Shown here piece after piece: positions 1 to 5,857 of a stretch of DNA of 5,857 nucleotides. The stretch spans positions 1 through 5,857 of the forward strand of contig JAJCYX010000159.1 of NCBI GenBank assembly GCA_029262715.1. Direction: 5' to 3'. Every line of letters starts with the position of its first letter. Within the stretch, counting starts at the first letter, position 1. The position numbers were made by a program, and so were the translations under genes. The notes under the pieces were generated by a model. It saw only the letters and a list, made by a program, of their open reading frames with translations, was not told where the DNA came from and did no database searches. This DNA comes from Chloroflexota bacterium. Its GTDB lineage: Bacteria > Chloroflexota > Dehalococcoidia > Lucifugimonadales > Lucifugimonadaceae.

Positions 1-913
1 CATTGTCCTCGTACATGCGCGTCTCTCCTCCGGTATGAGGGGTGATTATCACATTCTCCTGCTCCCAGAAAGGCGAGTCGGCAGGCAGGGGTTCGGCTTT
101 GAAGTGATCGATTGCCGCCCCTGCAATAGCTCCTGATTTCAAAACTTCGAGAAGCGCGGTTTCGTTGACACACCCGCCACGTGCCACGTTTACCAGGAAG
201 GCCGATGGCTTCATCAAGCCCAGCGTCTCGTCGTTGATCATGTCAGCAGTTTCATCCGTCAACGGGCATGTGAGAGCCACGAAGTCGGCCTGGGCCAGTA
301 GTTCTGGTACAGCAGATGGCGGGTGAACTTCGTCAGCCGCCGAGCCACCTGCGCTCACATCGCGCTTCGTTGCAATAACTCGCATGTCGAACGCTTTGGC
401 GAGCTTTGCAAGCCGGGAGCCGATTGTCCCAAGCCCGACGATGAGCATGGTCTTGCCTCCGAGCTCGTCTTCTCGCTTCGACAGATCGGAGATCATTCCT
501 CGCCAGAAACTGTCAGCCTGATTGTCCCGACCGGTGTGGATGTGTCGAGTGAGCGCAAGAACCATCGCCATTGCGTGCTCTGAAACTGCGTTGCTGTTCA
601 CACCGCGAGCGGATGCCAGTCGGATGCCGCGAGATCGCAATTCGTCCAGCGGGAACTGGTCGTATCCGGCACCGATCGACTGGACGTATTTCAGGTTCTT
701 CGCAACATCGAGCAGTGAGTTGTCCCACAGTCCTGACACGACGAAAATGTCTGCTTCGGGAATTCGTCGTACAGTCTCTTTTGCGTCCAATGTCTGAAAG
801 AAACTTATGCCGGAATTCCGCGCCTTAAACCGCGTCTCCATTTGGTAGGCCACGTGAGCGAAGTGGATCTTTAACTGGTCCGGGTTTGCGAACGGATTCG
901 GTGTTGTTGTCAT
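1..913 (-). CDS. D-isomer-specific 2-hydroxyacid dehydrogenase, C-terminus cut by window edge
   Basis: This cytoplasmic enzyme should reversibly reduce a 2-keto acid to a D-2-hydroxyacid with NAD(P)H. The 304 visible residues read leftward from ATG at 913..911, the first ATG after an in-frame TGA. The only Shine-Dalgarno-like GGGAG lies about 13 bases upstream, which is far. The Rossmann loop GLGTIG is at residues 160-165. The catalytic triad is present: Arg245 in VNVARGG, Glu274 in KAEPLP and His293 in TPHTGG. The strand after the loop ends in T182-K183-R184 rather than an acidic residue, which suggests NADP(H) preference (inference). The flank LASARGVNSNAVSEHA is typical of the family's substrate/NAD hinge region. 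The frame is still open at base 1, so only the last C-terminal helix is missing. Substrate is not decidable; glyoxylate/hydroxypyruvate reductase or a phosphoglycerate-dehydrogenase-like enzyme are options. It lies 22 bases downstream of the small membrane-protein gene, probably in one operon. Confidence 0.93.
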   Translation of the reverse strand, partial: MTTTPNPFANPDQLKIHFAHVAYQMETRFKARNSGISFFQTLDAKETVRRIPEADIFVVSGLWDNSLLDVAKNLKYVQSIGAGYDQFPLDELRSRGIRLASARGVNSNAVSEHAMAMVLALTRHIHTGRDNQADSFWRGMISDLSKREDELGGKTMLIVGLGTIGSRLAKLAKAFDMRVIATKRDVSAGGSAADEVHPPSAVPELLAQADFVALTCPLTDETADMINDETLGLMKPSAFLVNVARGGCVNETALLEVLKSGAIAGAAIDHFKAEPLPADSPFWEQENVIITPHTGGETRMYEDN

Positions 914-935
914 GCGGTTCGATCAACTCCCATGT

Positions 936-1259
936 CTAGGTGCGGCCTCGCCAGGTCTTGTTTTGCAACTTTGAAACGATGCGCCGGCCTCTTTCAAGAT
1001 CCTCGATGTGAACCTCAAGCGCAACTATCTGAGGTCCGGCAAGCGGAGCAAACGGTATGTTGGCTCCACCTTTTCGAACTGTCCGATACCGAATTCCCTC
1101 TTCGCTAAGTTGTTGCTTTAGCGCGGGCGGTAGGGAGAACGTGTGGCTCATCGTCTGAAGAATCTCGATATAGAGTCCGGAACCACGTCGTCGCAAGAAT
1201 ATCCTGATCGCGACAAGCACGATGATGAATCCTATGGCGACGATGAAGAAGGGGTCCAT
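936..1259 (-). CDS. Small single-pass membrane protein of unknown function (107 aa)
   Basis: I do not recognise this protein with certainty. It starts at ATG (1259..1257), with only a weak purine stretch (CGGAA) about 11 bases upstream, and stops at TAG (938..936). Residues 4-22 are a continuous hydrophobic segment (FFIVAIGFIIVLVAIRIFL), followed at once by three arginines (23-25). By the positive-inside rule this places the roughly 80-residue C-terminal part in the cytoplasm. That soluble part is basic and looks like a small alpha/beta fold: a helix-like stretch PPALKQQLSEEGIRYRTV and a later strand-helix IVALEVHIEDLERGRRIVSKL. The second stretch faintly recalls small DUF2007-type domains, but I cannot confirm that. 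Coding reality is supported by the coherent topology, the 22-base spacing to the dehydrogenase downstream and the absence of any better frame here. A short antisense frame at 1143..1367 is rejected. Confidence 0.72.
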   Translation of the reverse strand: MDPFFIVAIGFIIVLVAIRIFLRRRGSGLYIEILQTMSHTFSLPPALKQQLSEEGIRYRTVRKGGANIPFAPLAGPQIVALEVHIEDLERGRRIVSKLQNKTWRGRT

Positions 1260-1341
1260 ACGAAAACGATTCCGAGGCCGGCAACTCTAGTCGGATTGCG
1301 GCGCATCATAACGCAGGGTAAAGCACTGACAGGAGATTTCT
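1260..1341. promoter_or_regulatory. Divergent intergenic region between the minus-strand pair and the epimerase gene
   Basis: This 82-base spacer separates two divergent starts (ATG at 1259 on minus, GTG at 1342 on plus), so it should contain promoters for both directions. Reading leftward, TATGAT (complement of 1305..1310) matches the -10 consensus at five of six bases, but no good -35 box lies at the right distance. Reading rightward, TTGCGG (1296..1301) and TAAAGC (1319..1324) are 17 bases apart but weak. I see no clear operator palindrome. Confidence 0.4.
1331..1335 (+). promoter_or_regulatory. Ribosome binding site deciding the GTG start of the epimerase gene
   Basis: AGGAG sits 6 bases before GTG at 1342..1344. 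This is the strongest Shine-Dalgarno match in the window and is the reason for choosing the GTG start; the next in-frame ATG would be near residue 60, inside the conserved fold. Confidence 0.75.
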
Positions 1342-2235
1342 GTGAGCTTGTTCAAAATAGAAAATGACTTTGGAAGCGCTGTGGTGTCCTCGCATGCGGG
1401 TGCGACACTGCGATCATTGCGGGTCCGGGTTGGTGACGGAACGCATGAATTAATTACGGGCGGCCAGAGTGAGCACCTGGATGAACCGGTCACGCCAAGC
1501 GGTGTGGGCTCGTTCATCATGGCGCCGTGGGTGAATCGCATTCACAACGGGCTGTTGATGACTGAGCACGGTGAGTTCCAACTCCCTGTCGATTCAGGTG
1601 TGCACGCAATTCACGGTACGGTGCGGAGGCGCGAATGGGATTTAGTATCCAATGACAACGCTTCTGCCGAATTCCAAGTAGCGTTAGAGGATCCGTGGCC
1701 GTTTTCAGGCAAGGTCGTCTATCGAATTGGTCTGGACGGTGCTTCACTGAAACAGTCACTTGAAATTCACACCGCTGAGGGCGAACGGGGCTTTCCTGCC
1801 GGGGCAGGCTGGCATCCTTGGTTCAGGCGGTCGCTCGGATCAGGAGAGATGTCTGTGCACGTCGATGCAGCTGCTCAGTGGGAGATTGACGCTGAAACCG
1901 TGCCTTCGGGTGTCGTCGAAGAGACCGATGTGAGTCGCAAGCTGATGACAGGTGGGCAGTTTGAAGTTGATGAGGTGGACGACTGCTTTCGTTTTGGCGC
2001 TGAACGTAGCGCAGAGTTGCGGTGGCCAGAATTGACGTTGCGCATGACGTGCTCCCCCGAACTAACGCACGCAATGGTCTTCTCGCCAGAAGGATCGATC
2101 TGCGTTGAACCTCAGACGACAGCGGTGAACGCATTTCAACTTGCAGCACGAGGCATCGAAGGGACCGGGACGCGTGTGGTTTCGCCAGAGAATCCACTCA
2201 TAGCGACCACAATCTGGTCATGGTCGTCTGACTGA
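1342..2235 (+). CDS. Aldose 1-epimerase family protein (galactose mutarotase-like)
   Basis: Members of this family interconvert the alpha and beta anomers of free aldoses, or of hexose-6-phosphates, in the cytoplasm. The 297-residue length is normal for the family. The sequence carries the expected residues in order: Arg66 in VNRIHNG, His88 and His91 in HAIHG, the second catalytic histidine His158 in GWHPWF, an Asp pair at 213-214 in VDDCF, and the catalytic base Glu256 in CVEPQT. The protein begins SLFKIENDFGSAVVSSHAGATLRSL, the usual first strands of the beta-sandwich. No signal peptide is present. It starts at GTG with a good AGGAG and ends at TGA. The ligase gene follows after 114 bases on the same strand with no obvious terminator between them. 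The exact sugar cannot be read from the sequence, so I give no gene symbol. All catalytic residues are present, so it is probably active. Confidence 0.93.
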   Translation: MSLFKIENDFGSAVVSSHAGATLRSLRVRVGDGTHELITGGQSEHLDEPVTPSGVGSFIMAPWVNRIHNGLLMTEHGEFQLPVDSGVHAIHGTVRRREWDLVSNDNASAEFQVALEDPWPFSGKVVYRIGLDGASLKQSLEIHTAEGERGFPAGAGWHPWFRRSLGSGEMSVHVDAAAQWEIDAETVPSGVVEETDVSRKLMTGGQFEVDEVDDCFRFGAERSAELRWPELTLRMTCSPELTHAMVFSPEGSICVEPQTTAVNAFQLAARGIEGTGTRVVSPENPLIATTIWSWSSD

Positions 2236-2256
2236 ACCCGTCATCGAGGCTACAAT
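2228..2256 (+). promoter_or_regulatory. Candidate sigma-70-type promoter for the acyl-CoA ligase gene
   Basis: CTGACT (2228..2233, four of six matches to TTGACA) and TACAAT (2251..2256, five of six to TATAAT) are separated by exactly 17 bases. The -35 box overlaps the end of the epimerase gene. Transcription would start near 2263, giving a leader of about 87 bases. It suggests the ligase can be transcribed independently of the epimerase. This is motif matching only. Confidence 0.35.
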
Positions 2257-2338
2257 CTGGCGAGCGGTTTGCAGAATCAATTTAGTCCAGCCATTTCGTC
2301 TACCAGACCAGATGTTCACGTCCGATAAGTCAACAACC

Positions 2339-2342
2339 AGGA
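2339..2342 (+). promoter_or_regulatory. Ribosome binding site of the acyl-CoA ligase gene
   Basis: AGGA lies 7 bases before ATG at 2350, a normal spacing, and supports this start. The encoded N-terminus (MPAETLAELLPSA) fits the usual short lead-in of the ligase family. Confidence 0.55.
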
Positions 2343-2349
2343 ACTTCAT

Positions 2350-3864
2350 ATGCCAGCCGAGACTCTCGCCGAACTTCTGCCTTCAGCCGATCAGAATGCA
2401 CCAGCAGTTGTGGTGCCCGAGGGAGGCCCGAAGCTAACGTACGGCGAGTTCAATCGTGAGGTCGAGCGTGTTGCCGGACTGCTGGCAGCGAATGGTGTCG
2501 AAAGAGGTCGAGCCGTTTCGATAGTCCTGCCGAACGGTCTTGATTTCATGACGCTGTTCATGGCTGTTGCCCGAACAGGTTCGATAGCCGCTCCTCTCAA
2601 CGCCGCATACACGGTGGATGAGTTCAAATTCTTTATGGAAGATGCCAACTCGCAGCTGGCGATCGTTCCTCCAGGCGATCACGCTGGTCGTGACGCGGCG
2701 AATGCGCTTGGTATTCCTGTGCTGGACGCAAGTCTTAACGGTGCTGATCTTATTCTGGAGTCGAACGGAACGGGGTTAACCGAAACCGCTGATGTAACTC
2801 CGCCGACACCGAACGATGTGGCGCTGTTCCTGCACACCTCAGGGACCACGAGCAGGCCGAAGGGTGTACCGCTGACCCACGGCAATCTCATCACGTCGCT
2901 AAAAAACATCAGCGAAACCTACGAACTGTCGACCAGTGACATAGCGATGGTCGTGATGCCGCTGTTCCACGTTCATGGTCTGATCGGAGTTGCGCTCTCA
3001 ACTTTCTACAGCGGCGGGTCGATCGTTGTTCCCTCTCGCTTCTCTGCAAGCACGTTTTGGCCGGTTCAGGCCGAGACGAATGCGACCTGGTATTCCGCTG
3101 TGCCGACTATTCACCAGGTTTTGTTGCTTAGAGCAGACGACGACCACGCCCCAGAATCGAGCTTCAGGTTCATTAGGTCTTGCTCATCTGCCCTTGCGCC
3201 AACGGTCTTCCACGCGCTCGAAAAGAGGTTCGGCGCGCCAGTGCTCGAGGCATACGGCATGACCGAAGCATCTCATCAGATGTCTTCCAGTCCACTGCCG
3301 CCCGGTGACAGGAAGCCCGGAACGGTCGGCAAGCCGACTGGTGTCGAGGTGGCGATCATGGATATGGAGGGCAAGGGCGATCTGCTGCCGACCGGTTCTA
3401 CGGGCGAAATTGTGATCAAGGGCCGGAACGTGATGCATGGCTACAACAACAACCCCGATGCCAATGCTGATGCATTCGTAAACGGCTGGTTCCGCACTGG
3501 CGACCAGGGTGTTATGGACGATGCGGGATATCTGGCACTTACAGGCCGGATTAAGGAGCTGATCAACCGCGCAGGTGAAAAGATTGCGCCGCTTGAGGTT
3601 GACGCAGTGTTGCTACAGCACGATGCCGTTGCTGAAGCCGTTTGCTTTGCTGTGCCGGACGAGAAGTATGGTGAGGTTGTGCACGCTGCAGTAGTGCTGA
3701 GAGGCAATGTCGACGAAGAGTCGATTCGTGAGCACTGCAGCCAGCACCTGGCGGGCTTCAAGGTTCCTGACGTTATCTATATCGCCGAATCGCTGCCGAG
3801 GACTGCTACCGGTAAGATCCAGCGTCGGCACGTGTCAGCTGCGTTTGCGGGTGACGGTAGCTAA
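2350..3864 (+). CDS. AMP-forming acyl-CoA synthetase, oxalyl-CoA synthetase-like (AAE3/Pcs60 type)
   Basis: This enzyme should activate a carboxylate with ATP to an acyl-adenylate and then transfer it to coenzyme A in the cytoplasm. All core motifs of the ANL superfamily are present in 504 residues: the phosphate-binding loop HTSGTTSRPKG (162-172), EAYGMTEASH (300-309), WFRTGD with Asp385, GRIKELINRAGEKI with Arg400, and the C-terminal PRTATGKIQRR with catalytic Lys489. From memory, the stretches VMPLFHVHGL (202-211), RFSASTFWP (230-238), NATWYSAVPTIHQ (244-256), RFIRSCSSALAP (273-284) and FGAPVLEAYGMTEASH (294-309) match plant AAE3 and yeast Pcs60, which are oxalyl-CoA synthetases, nearly word for word. 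Oxalate is therefore the leading substrate guess; other short or medium-chain acids or 2-substituted acids remain possible. The gene ends at TAA and is followed by an inverted repeat. No frameshift or missing motif is seen. Confidence 0.95.
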   Translation: MPAETLAELLPSADQNAPAVVVPEGGPKLTYGEFNREVERVAGLLAANGVERGRAVSIVLPNGLDFMTLFMAVARTGSIAAPLNAAYTVDEFKFFMEDANSQLAIVPPGDHAGRDAANALGIPVLDASLNGADLILESNGTGLTETADVTPPTPNDVALFLHTSGTTSRPKGVPLTHGNLITSLKNISETYELSTSDIAMVVMPLFHVHGLIGVALSTFYSGGSIVVPSRFSASTFWPVQAETNATWYSAVPTIHQVLLLRADDDHAPESSFRFIRSCSSALAPTVFHALEKRFGAPVLEAYGMTEASHQMSSSPLPPGDRKPGTVGKPTGVEVAIMDMEGKGDLLPTGSTGEIVIKGRNVMHGYNNNPDANADAFVNGWFRTGDQGVMDDAGYLALTGRIKELINRAGEKIAPLEVDAVLLQHDAVAEAVCFAVPDEKYGEVVHAAVVLRGNVDEESIREHCSQHLAGFKVPDVIYIAESLPRTATGKIQRRHVSAAFAGDGS

Positions 3865-3868
3865 GACT

Positions 3869-3910
3869 GGTGCCGGAAGTCGAATGCGTGAGATACGGCG
3901 GTCCGGCACC
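3869..3910 (+). terminator. Perfect 9-bp inverted repeat just after the ligase stop codon
   Basis: GGTGCCGGA (3869..3877) pairs perfectly with TCCGGCACC (3902..3910) across a 24-base loop, starting only five bases after the TAA of the ligase gene. The stem is G+C-rich, but no T-run follows (TTCGTC), so it is not a classical Rho-independent terminator. It could act as a 3' end stabiliser, an imperfect terminator or a protein-binding site. Confidence 0.35.
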
Positions 3911-3958
3911 TTCGTCGCAGAGTGTGTGGAGACCGACTTGAGCTTGCACGGCGCGGAT

Positions 3959-3978
3959 TGCACTCTTAGAAGAGTGTA
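3959..3978 (+). repeat. Short hairpin upstream of the lipoprotein gene
   Basis: CACTCT (3961..3966) and AGAGTG (3971..3976) form a perfect 6-bp stem around the tetraloop TAGA. One G-T and one T-A pair extend it to 8 bp. It ends 27 bases before the lipoprotein ATG at 4006 and could be an operator or a leader structure affecting translation; the sequence does not say which. Confidence 0.35.
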
Positions 3979-4005
3979 TGAGGGATATTGATCCGAGTGG
4001 CAAGC

Positions 4006-4176
4006 ATGAAGCGAAGACTTCTTTTCTGGCTGTCCATATCAGCGATGACTGTGATCGTTGTTGCATGCTCTAACTCTTCTGGTGAAACAGAGACGACCGC
4101 GCCAGTCGCTACGAACACACCTCAGAACGGTCTTGGTGGTTCAGGCAGTACCGCAACGCCTGCACCAGGAACGTAG
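4006..4176 (+). CDS. Lipoprotein signal peptide and linker, ended by an in-frame TAG (56 aa)
   Basis: This is the N-terminal piece of what appears to be a larger exported lipoprotein. From ATG at 4006 the product has a basic start (MKRR), a hydrophobic core (residues 5-19) and a lipobox VVAC with the acylated Cys21. A Ser/Thr/Pro/Gly-rich linker (residues 22-56, with TATPAPGT at its end) follows. ATG 4006 is preferred over the in-frame TTG 3988 and GTG 3997 because it gives the ideal signal peptide; GAGTGG lies five bases upstream. Linkers of this kind normally join the lipid anchor to a folded domain, yet none is reached here. The reading frame continues without shift for 560 codons after the TAG. 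As read, this would be a free 56-residue lipopeptide, which is possible but less likely than the start of a broken gene. Confidence 0.7.
   Translation: MKRRLLFWLSISAMTVIVVACSNSSGETETTAPVATNTPQNGLGGSGSTATPAPGT
4174..4176 (+). other. In-frame amber codon interrupting the modular lipoprotein
   Basis: TAG falls inside the low-complexity linker, and codons on both sides are in the same frame. A single C-to-T change from CAG (Gln) would explain it, giving PAPGTQPTQSVP, which reads smoothly as linker. TAG also ends the small membrane-protein gene at 936..938, so nothing here indicates that TAG is a sense codon in this genome. Confidence 0.7.
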
Positions 4177-5857
4177 CCAACACAGAGTGTGCCCTCAGTA
4201 ACCTTTACTCGAGTTCCCACTGAAAACCTCGTTCTTTCCGAACCCGAGTTGCCCACGAAACCGGTCCTCTTCCAGGTCCAGGTTCCGGAAAACACGCCCG
4301 ACTCCGAGAGCGTTTTTCTGATGGTCCATTCGGTGGACAGCGAGTTCACGACAGCGCATGTGGAGCTTCGACCAGAGGGCAGTAACAGCTATGTTGGCGA
4401 GATCGAACTGCCCATCGGTGGGCATGTTCGCTACGCATATGACCGATGGGACGGGGTCGGCTGTTGTGAAGACAGATTCGTCACCCGTGAATCGTTGTTC
4501 ACCGGTGCGCCTGTTGGCTATCGATCTTTGATCGTAGGTGAAGGTGGACCGGAAGCCGAGCGAATGCTGGTGCGCGATGTTGTGCCGCAGTGGAACGATC
4601 TCGAGACGGAGTTCGAGCAGATGGAGATCAGTGGCCGAATTGTCGACTCAGAGACGTTCGAGCCTTTGATGGATATCGATGTCACGGTTGCCGGCGTACA
4701 TGTCGCTACCAATTTCGATGGCCGGTTTGTGGTGCCTGGCGTGATTCCGGGCACACATCGTGTGATCGCAACCTCGGTAACCGGCAACTACGAAATGTTC
4801 CAGCACGAGATCGAGGTCGGCAGTGAAGGGCTTGATCTCCAGTCGAATCTGACAATGCGGCGAGCCCAGATGGTGCCGGTGCGGTTCACCGTTGCTTTAC
4901 CGACAGAAACCTCTCCCGATGCCGGTGTATTTATCACCGGAAACCTCTGGCAACTTGGTGCACGTCCCGGATTCACGAACAGCCCTGCAATCCCGAGTGG
5001 AATTAGCCTGCCGATCATGAGCAGAGACAGAGATCAAGCGACTGTCACGCTGGATCTACCAGTAGGCGCTTACGTCGAGTATTTTTACACGCTTGGATCA
5101 GATGTGGTTGCCGAGTACGAAAACAACGACCGCCGCTTTCGCAGCTTCATCGTTGGGGAGAGTGGGACGACACGCAGCGACGCGGTCGCCCTGTGGGGCA
5201 ACGAAGGCTGGCCGCTCGTCACGCTGCGGGTCGATGTGCCTGCCAATACACCGACTGGAGTGCCAGTGTTTTTTCGTAAAGGACCGACCATTCGCATGAA
5301 TCAAGTCAGTCCTACGCAGTGGGTCACCGTGCTTAGCGCCTATCCACCGGGCGAGGAGTTCGAGTTCAGCATCTCACTGGGTGACGACATATTTGGCAAT
5401 GATGGTTCACCGGGAGTGGACGTGGACGGTAGCCGTTCGTTCACGGTTCCAGGCGAGTCATCTGAGATCGACGTAAAGGTCACCAAATGGGCACACATGC
5501 CTGACCCGACGCTACGTGACGAGAGCAACGGCCTGACTGTGAAGTTTCGGCTTTCAGTGCCACTGGAAACACCTGAAGGTGCAACCATTGTTCTAACCGG
5601 CGACAGACCAGCTGTCGGTGCCGAAGGAACTGTGATGCAGCCTGTTCCGGGCGATCCATGGCTATACGAGGCTGATGTGAACTTCGGGCATGATGGTCTG
5701 TTGCGGTACCGGTACACGGTAACGGAAACCGGTAACAGCAGTGATGAAATGACTGTGCAGACAGATTTTCACGGCCAAGAAGTAAACGACTACGTGTCTT
5801 CGTGGGATGGCTCCGGGAGTGAACGCGATAGATGGATTTCAGGTTTTTTCATGCCTG
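4177..5857 (+). pseudogene. Body of a modular cell-surface lipoprotein with four beta-sandwich repeats; separated from its signal peptide by TAG and cut by the right edge
   Basis: This frame is open for 560 codons in phase with the lipoprotein start at 4006. If translated alone, the first starts would be GTG 4189 or ATG 4321, neither with a convincing ribosome binding site, and the product would lack a signal peptide. Modules in order: repeat 1 (about 4258..4500, VLFQVQVPENTP, with a Cys-Cys pair in VGCCEDRF); a carboxypeptidase-regulatory-like domain (about 4624..4854: ISGRIVD, then TNFDGRFVVPGVIPGTHRV); repeat 2 (about 4873..5210, VRFTVALPTETSP then VFITGNLWQLG); repeat 3 (about 5212..5490, VTLRVDVPANTP); repeat 4 (about 5530..5790, VKFRLSVPLETPEG then IVLTGDRP). 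The repeats resemble CBM20/E-set starch-binding-like domains. The frame runs off the edge at ISGFFMP, possibly entering another, perhaps catalytic, domain. Export and carbohydrate or polymer binding are inferred. It may be a pseudogene, a sequencing artefact or a readthrough gene. Confidence 0.75.
4258..5790 (+). repeat. Four diverged protein-level repeats (V-x-F-x-V-x-[VL]-P-x-[NE]-T-P modules)
   Basis: Each module opens with a strand and a Pro-x-Asn/Glu-Thr turn: QVQVPENTP (starts near 4273), TVALPTETSP (near 4888), RVDVPANTP (near 5227) and RLSVPLETP (near 5548). A second strand (VFLMV, VFITG, VFFRK, IVLTG) follows about seven residues later. Modules 1, 2 and 4 later show a strand with Tyr near its end (HVRYAYD, YVEYFYT, LRYRYTV), the usual last strands of CBM20/E-set folds. 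No DNA-level repeat is obvious, so the duplications are old. Confidence 0.7.

Noticed and set aside
323..828. Overlapping plus- and minus-strand open frames (323..583, 513..728, 522..797, 571..828)
   Set aside because: They lie opposite or within the dehydrogenase frame, whose motifs are unmistakable; their products are compositionally odd (Arg/Cys/Ser-rich) with no recognisable domain.
1143..1367. Plus-strand open frame of 74 residues
   Set aside because: It runs antisense to the small membrane-protein gene and overlaps the epimerase start and its ribosome binding site.
1823..2197. Minus-strand frame of 124 residues inside the epimerase gene
   Set aside because: Arg/Ser/His-rich translation typical of an antisense shadow; the epimerase catalytic residues fix the coding strand.
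3441..3761. Minus-strand frame of 106 residues inside the ligase gene
   Set aside because: Ser/Thr/Ala-rich shadow opposite the conserved ligase C-terminal domain.
3707..3991. Plus-strand frame of 94 residues spanning the ligase end and the following spacer
   Set aside because: It is out of frame with the ligase over its conserved C-terminal motif, has no ribosome binding site and shows no domain; the spacer part is better explained by inverted repeats.
3988..4005. Upstream TTG (3988) or GTG (3997) starts for the lipoprotein
   Set aside because: They would add residues ahead of an already ideal MKRR signal start, and AGGGA at 3981..3985 is too close to 3988 and rather far from 3997.
4174..4176. 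Recoded TAG (pyrrolysine or alternative code)
   Set aside because: TAG is used as the normal stop at 936..938, and no other in-frame TAG occurs in any coding region here, so general recoding is not supported; occasional readthrough remains possible.
5340..5717. Minus-strand frame of 125 residues
   Set aside because: Ser/Pro/Thr-rich antisense translation of the repeat modules; the plus frame has repeated domain signatures and no stop for 560 codons.

Overview
The window looks like a chromosomal segment of a free-living bacterium with moderate G+C by eye. Genes use ATG and GTG starts and mostly recognisable Shine-Dalgarno sites. The combination of a plant/yeast AAE3/Pcs60-like acyl-CoA ligase, an NADP-type 2-hydroxyacid dehydrogenase and a large lipoprotein built from P-x-[NE]-T-P beta-sandwich modules reminds me of environmental Chloroflexota (SAR202/Dehalococcoidia-like). 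That placement is only an impression; no marker gene is present. I see no RNA genes, CRISPR arrays, insertion sequences or phage genes.

Layout. On the minus strand, 1..1259 holds two genes reading leftward: a 107-residue membrane-anchored protein of unknown function (1259 to 936) and, 22 bases downstream, a D-2-hydroxyacid dehydrogenase (913 to beyond the left edge), probably one transcription unit. An 82-base divergent spacer (1260..1341) separates them from two plus-strand genes: an aldose 1-epimerase family protein (1342..2235, GTG start) and, after a 114-base gap with a plausible promoter, an acyl-CoA ligase closely resembling oxalyl-CoA synthetases (2350..3864). A spacer with two inverted repeats follows (3869..3910 and 3959..3978).

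The right third (4006..5857) is the most unusual part. A clear lipoprotein signal peptide and low-complexity linker run into an in-frame TAG at 4174..4176. The same frame then stays open for 560 more codons to the window edge. It encodes four related beta-sandwich modules (starch-binding/E-set-like) and one carboxypeptidase-regulatory-like domain. The downstream part has no signal peptide of its own, so the whole is best read as one secreted, lipid-anchored modular protein broken by a single amber codon (mutation, sequencing error or readthrough).

How the genes work together. The dehydrogenase (a possible glyoxylate/hydroxypyruvate or related 2-keto acid reductase), the oxalyl-CoA-synthetase-like ligase and the sugar mutarotase homologue would fit small organic acid and sugar catabolism. 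The lipoprotein would fit binding or processing of a polymer at the cell surface. These links are inferred from adjacency only.
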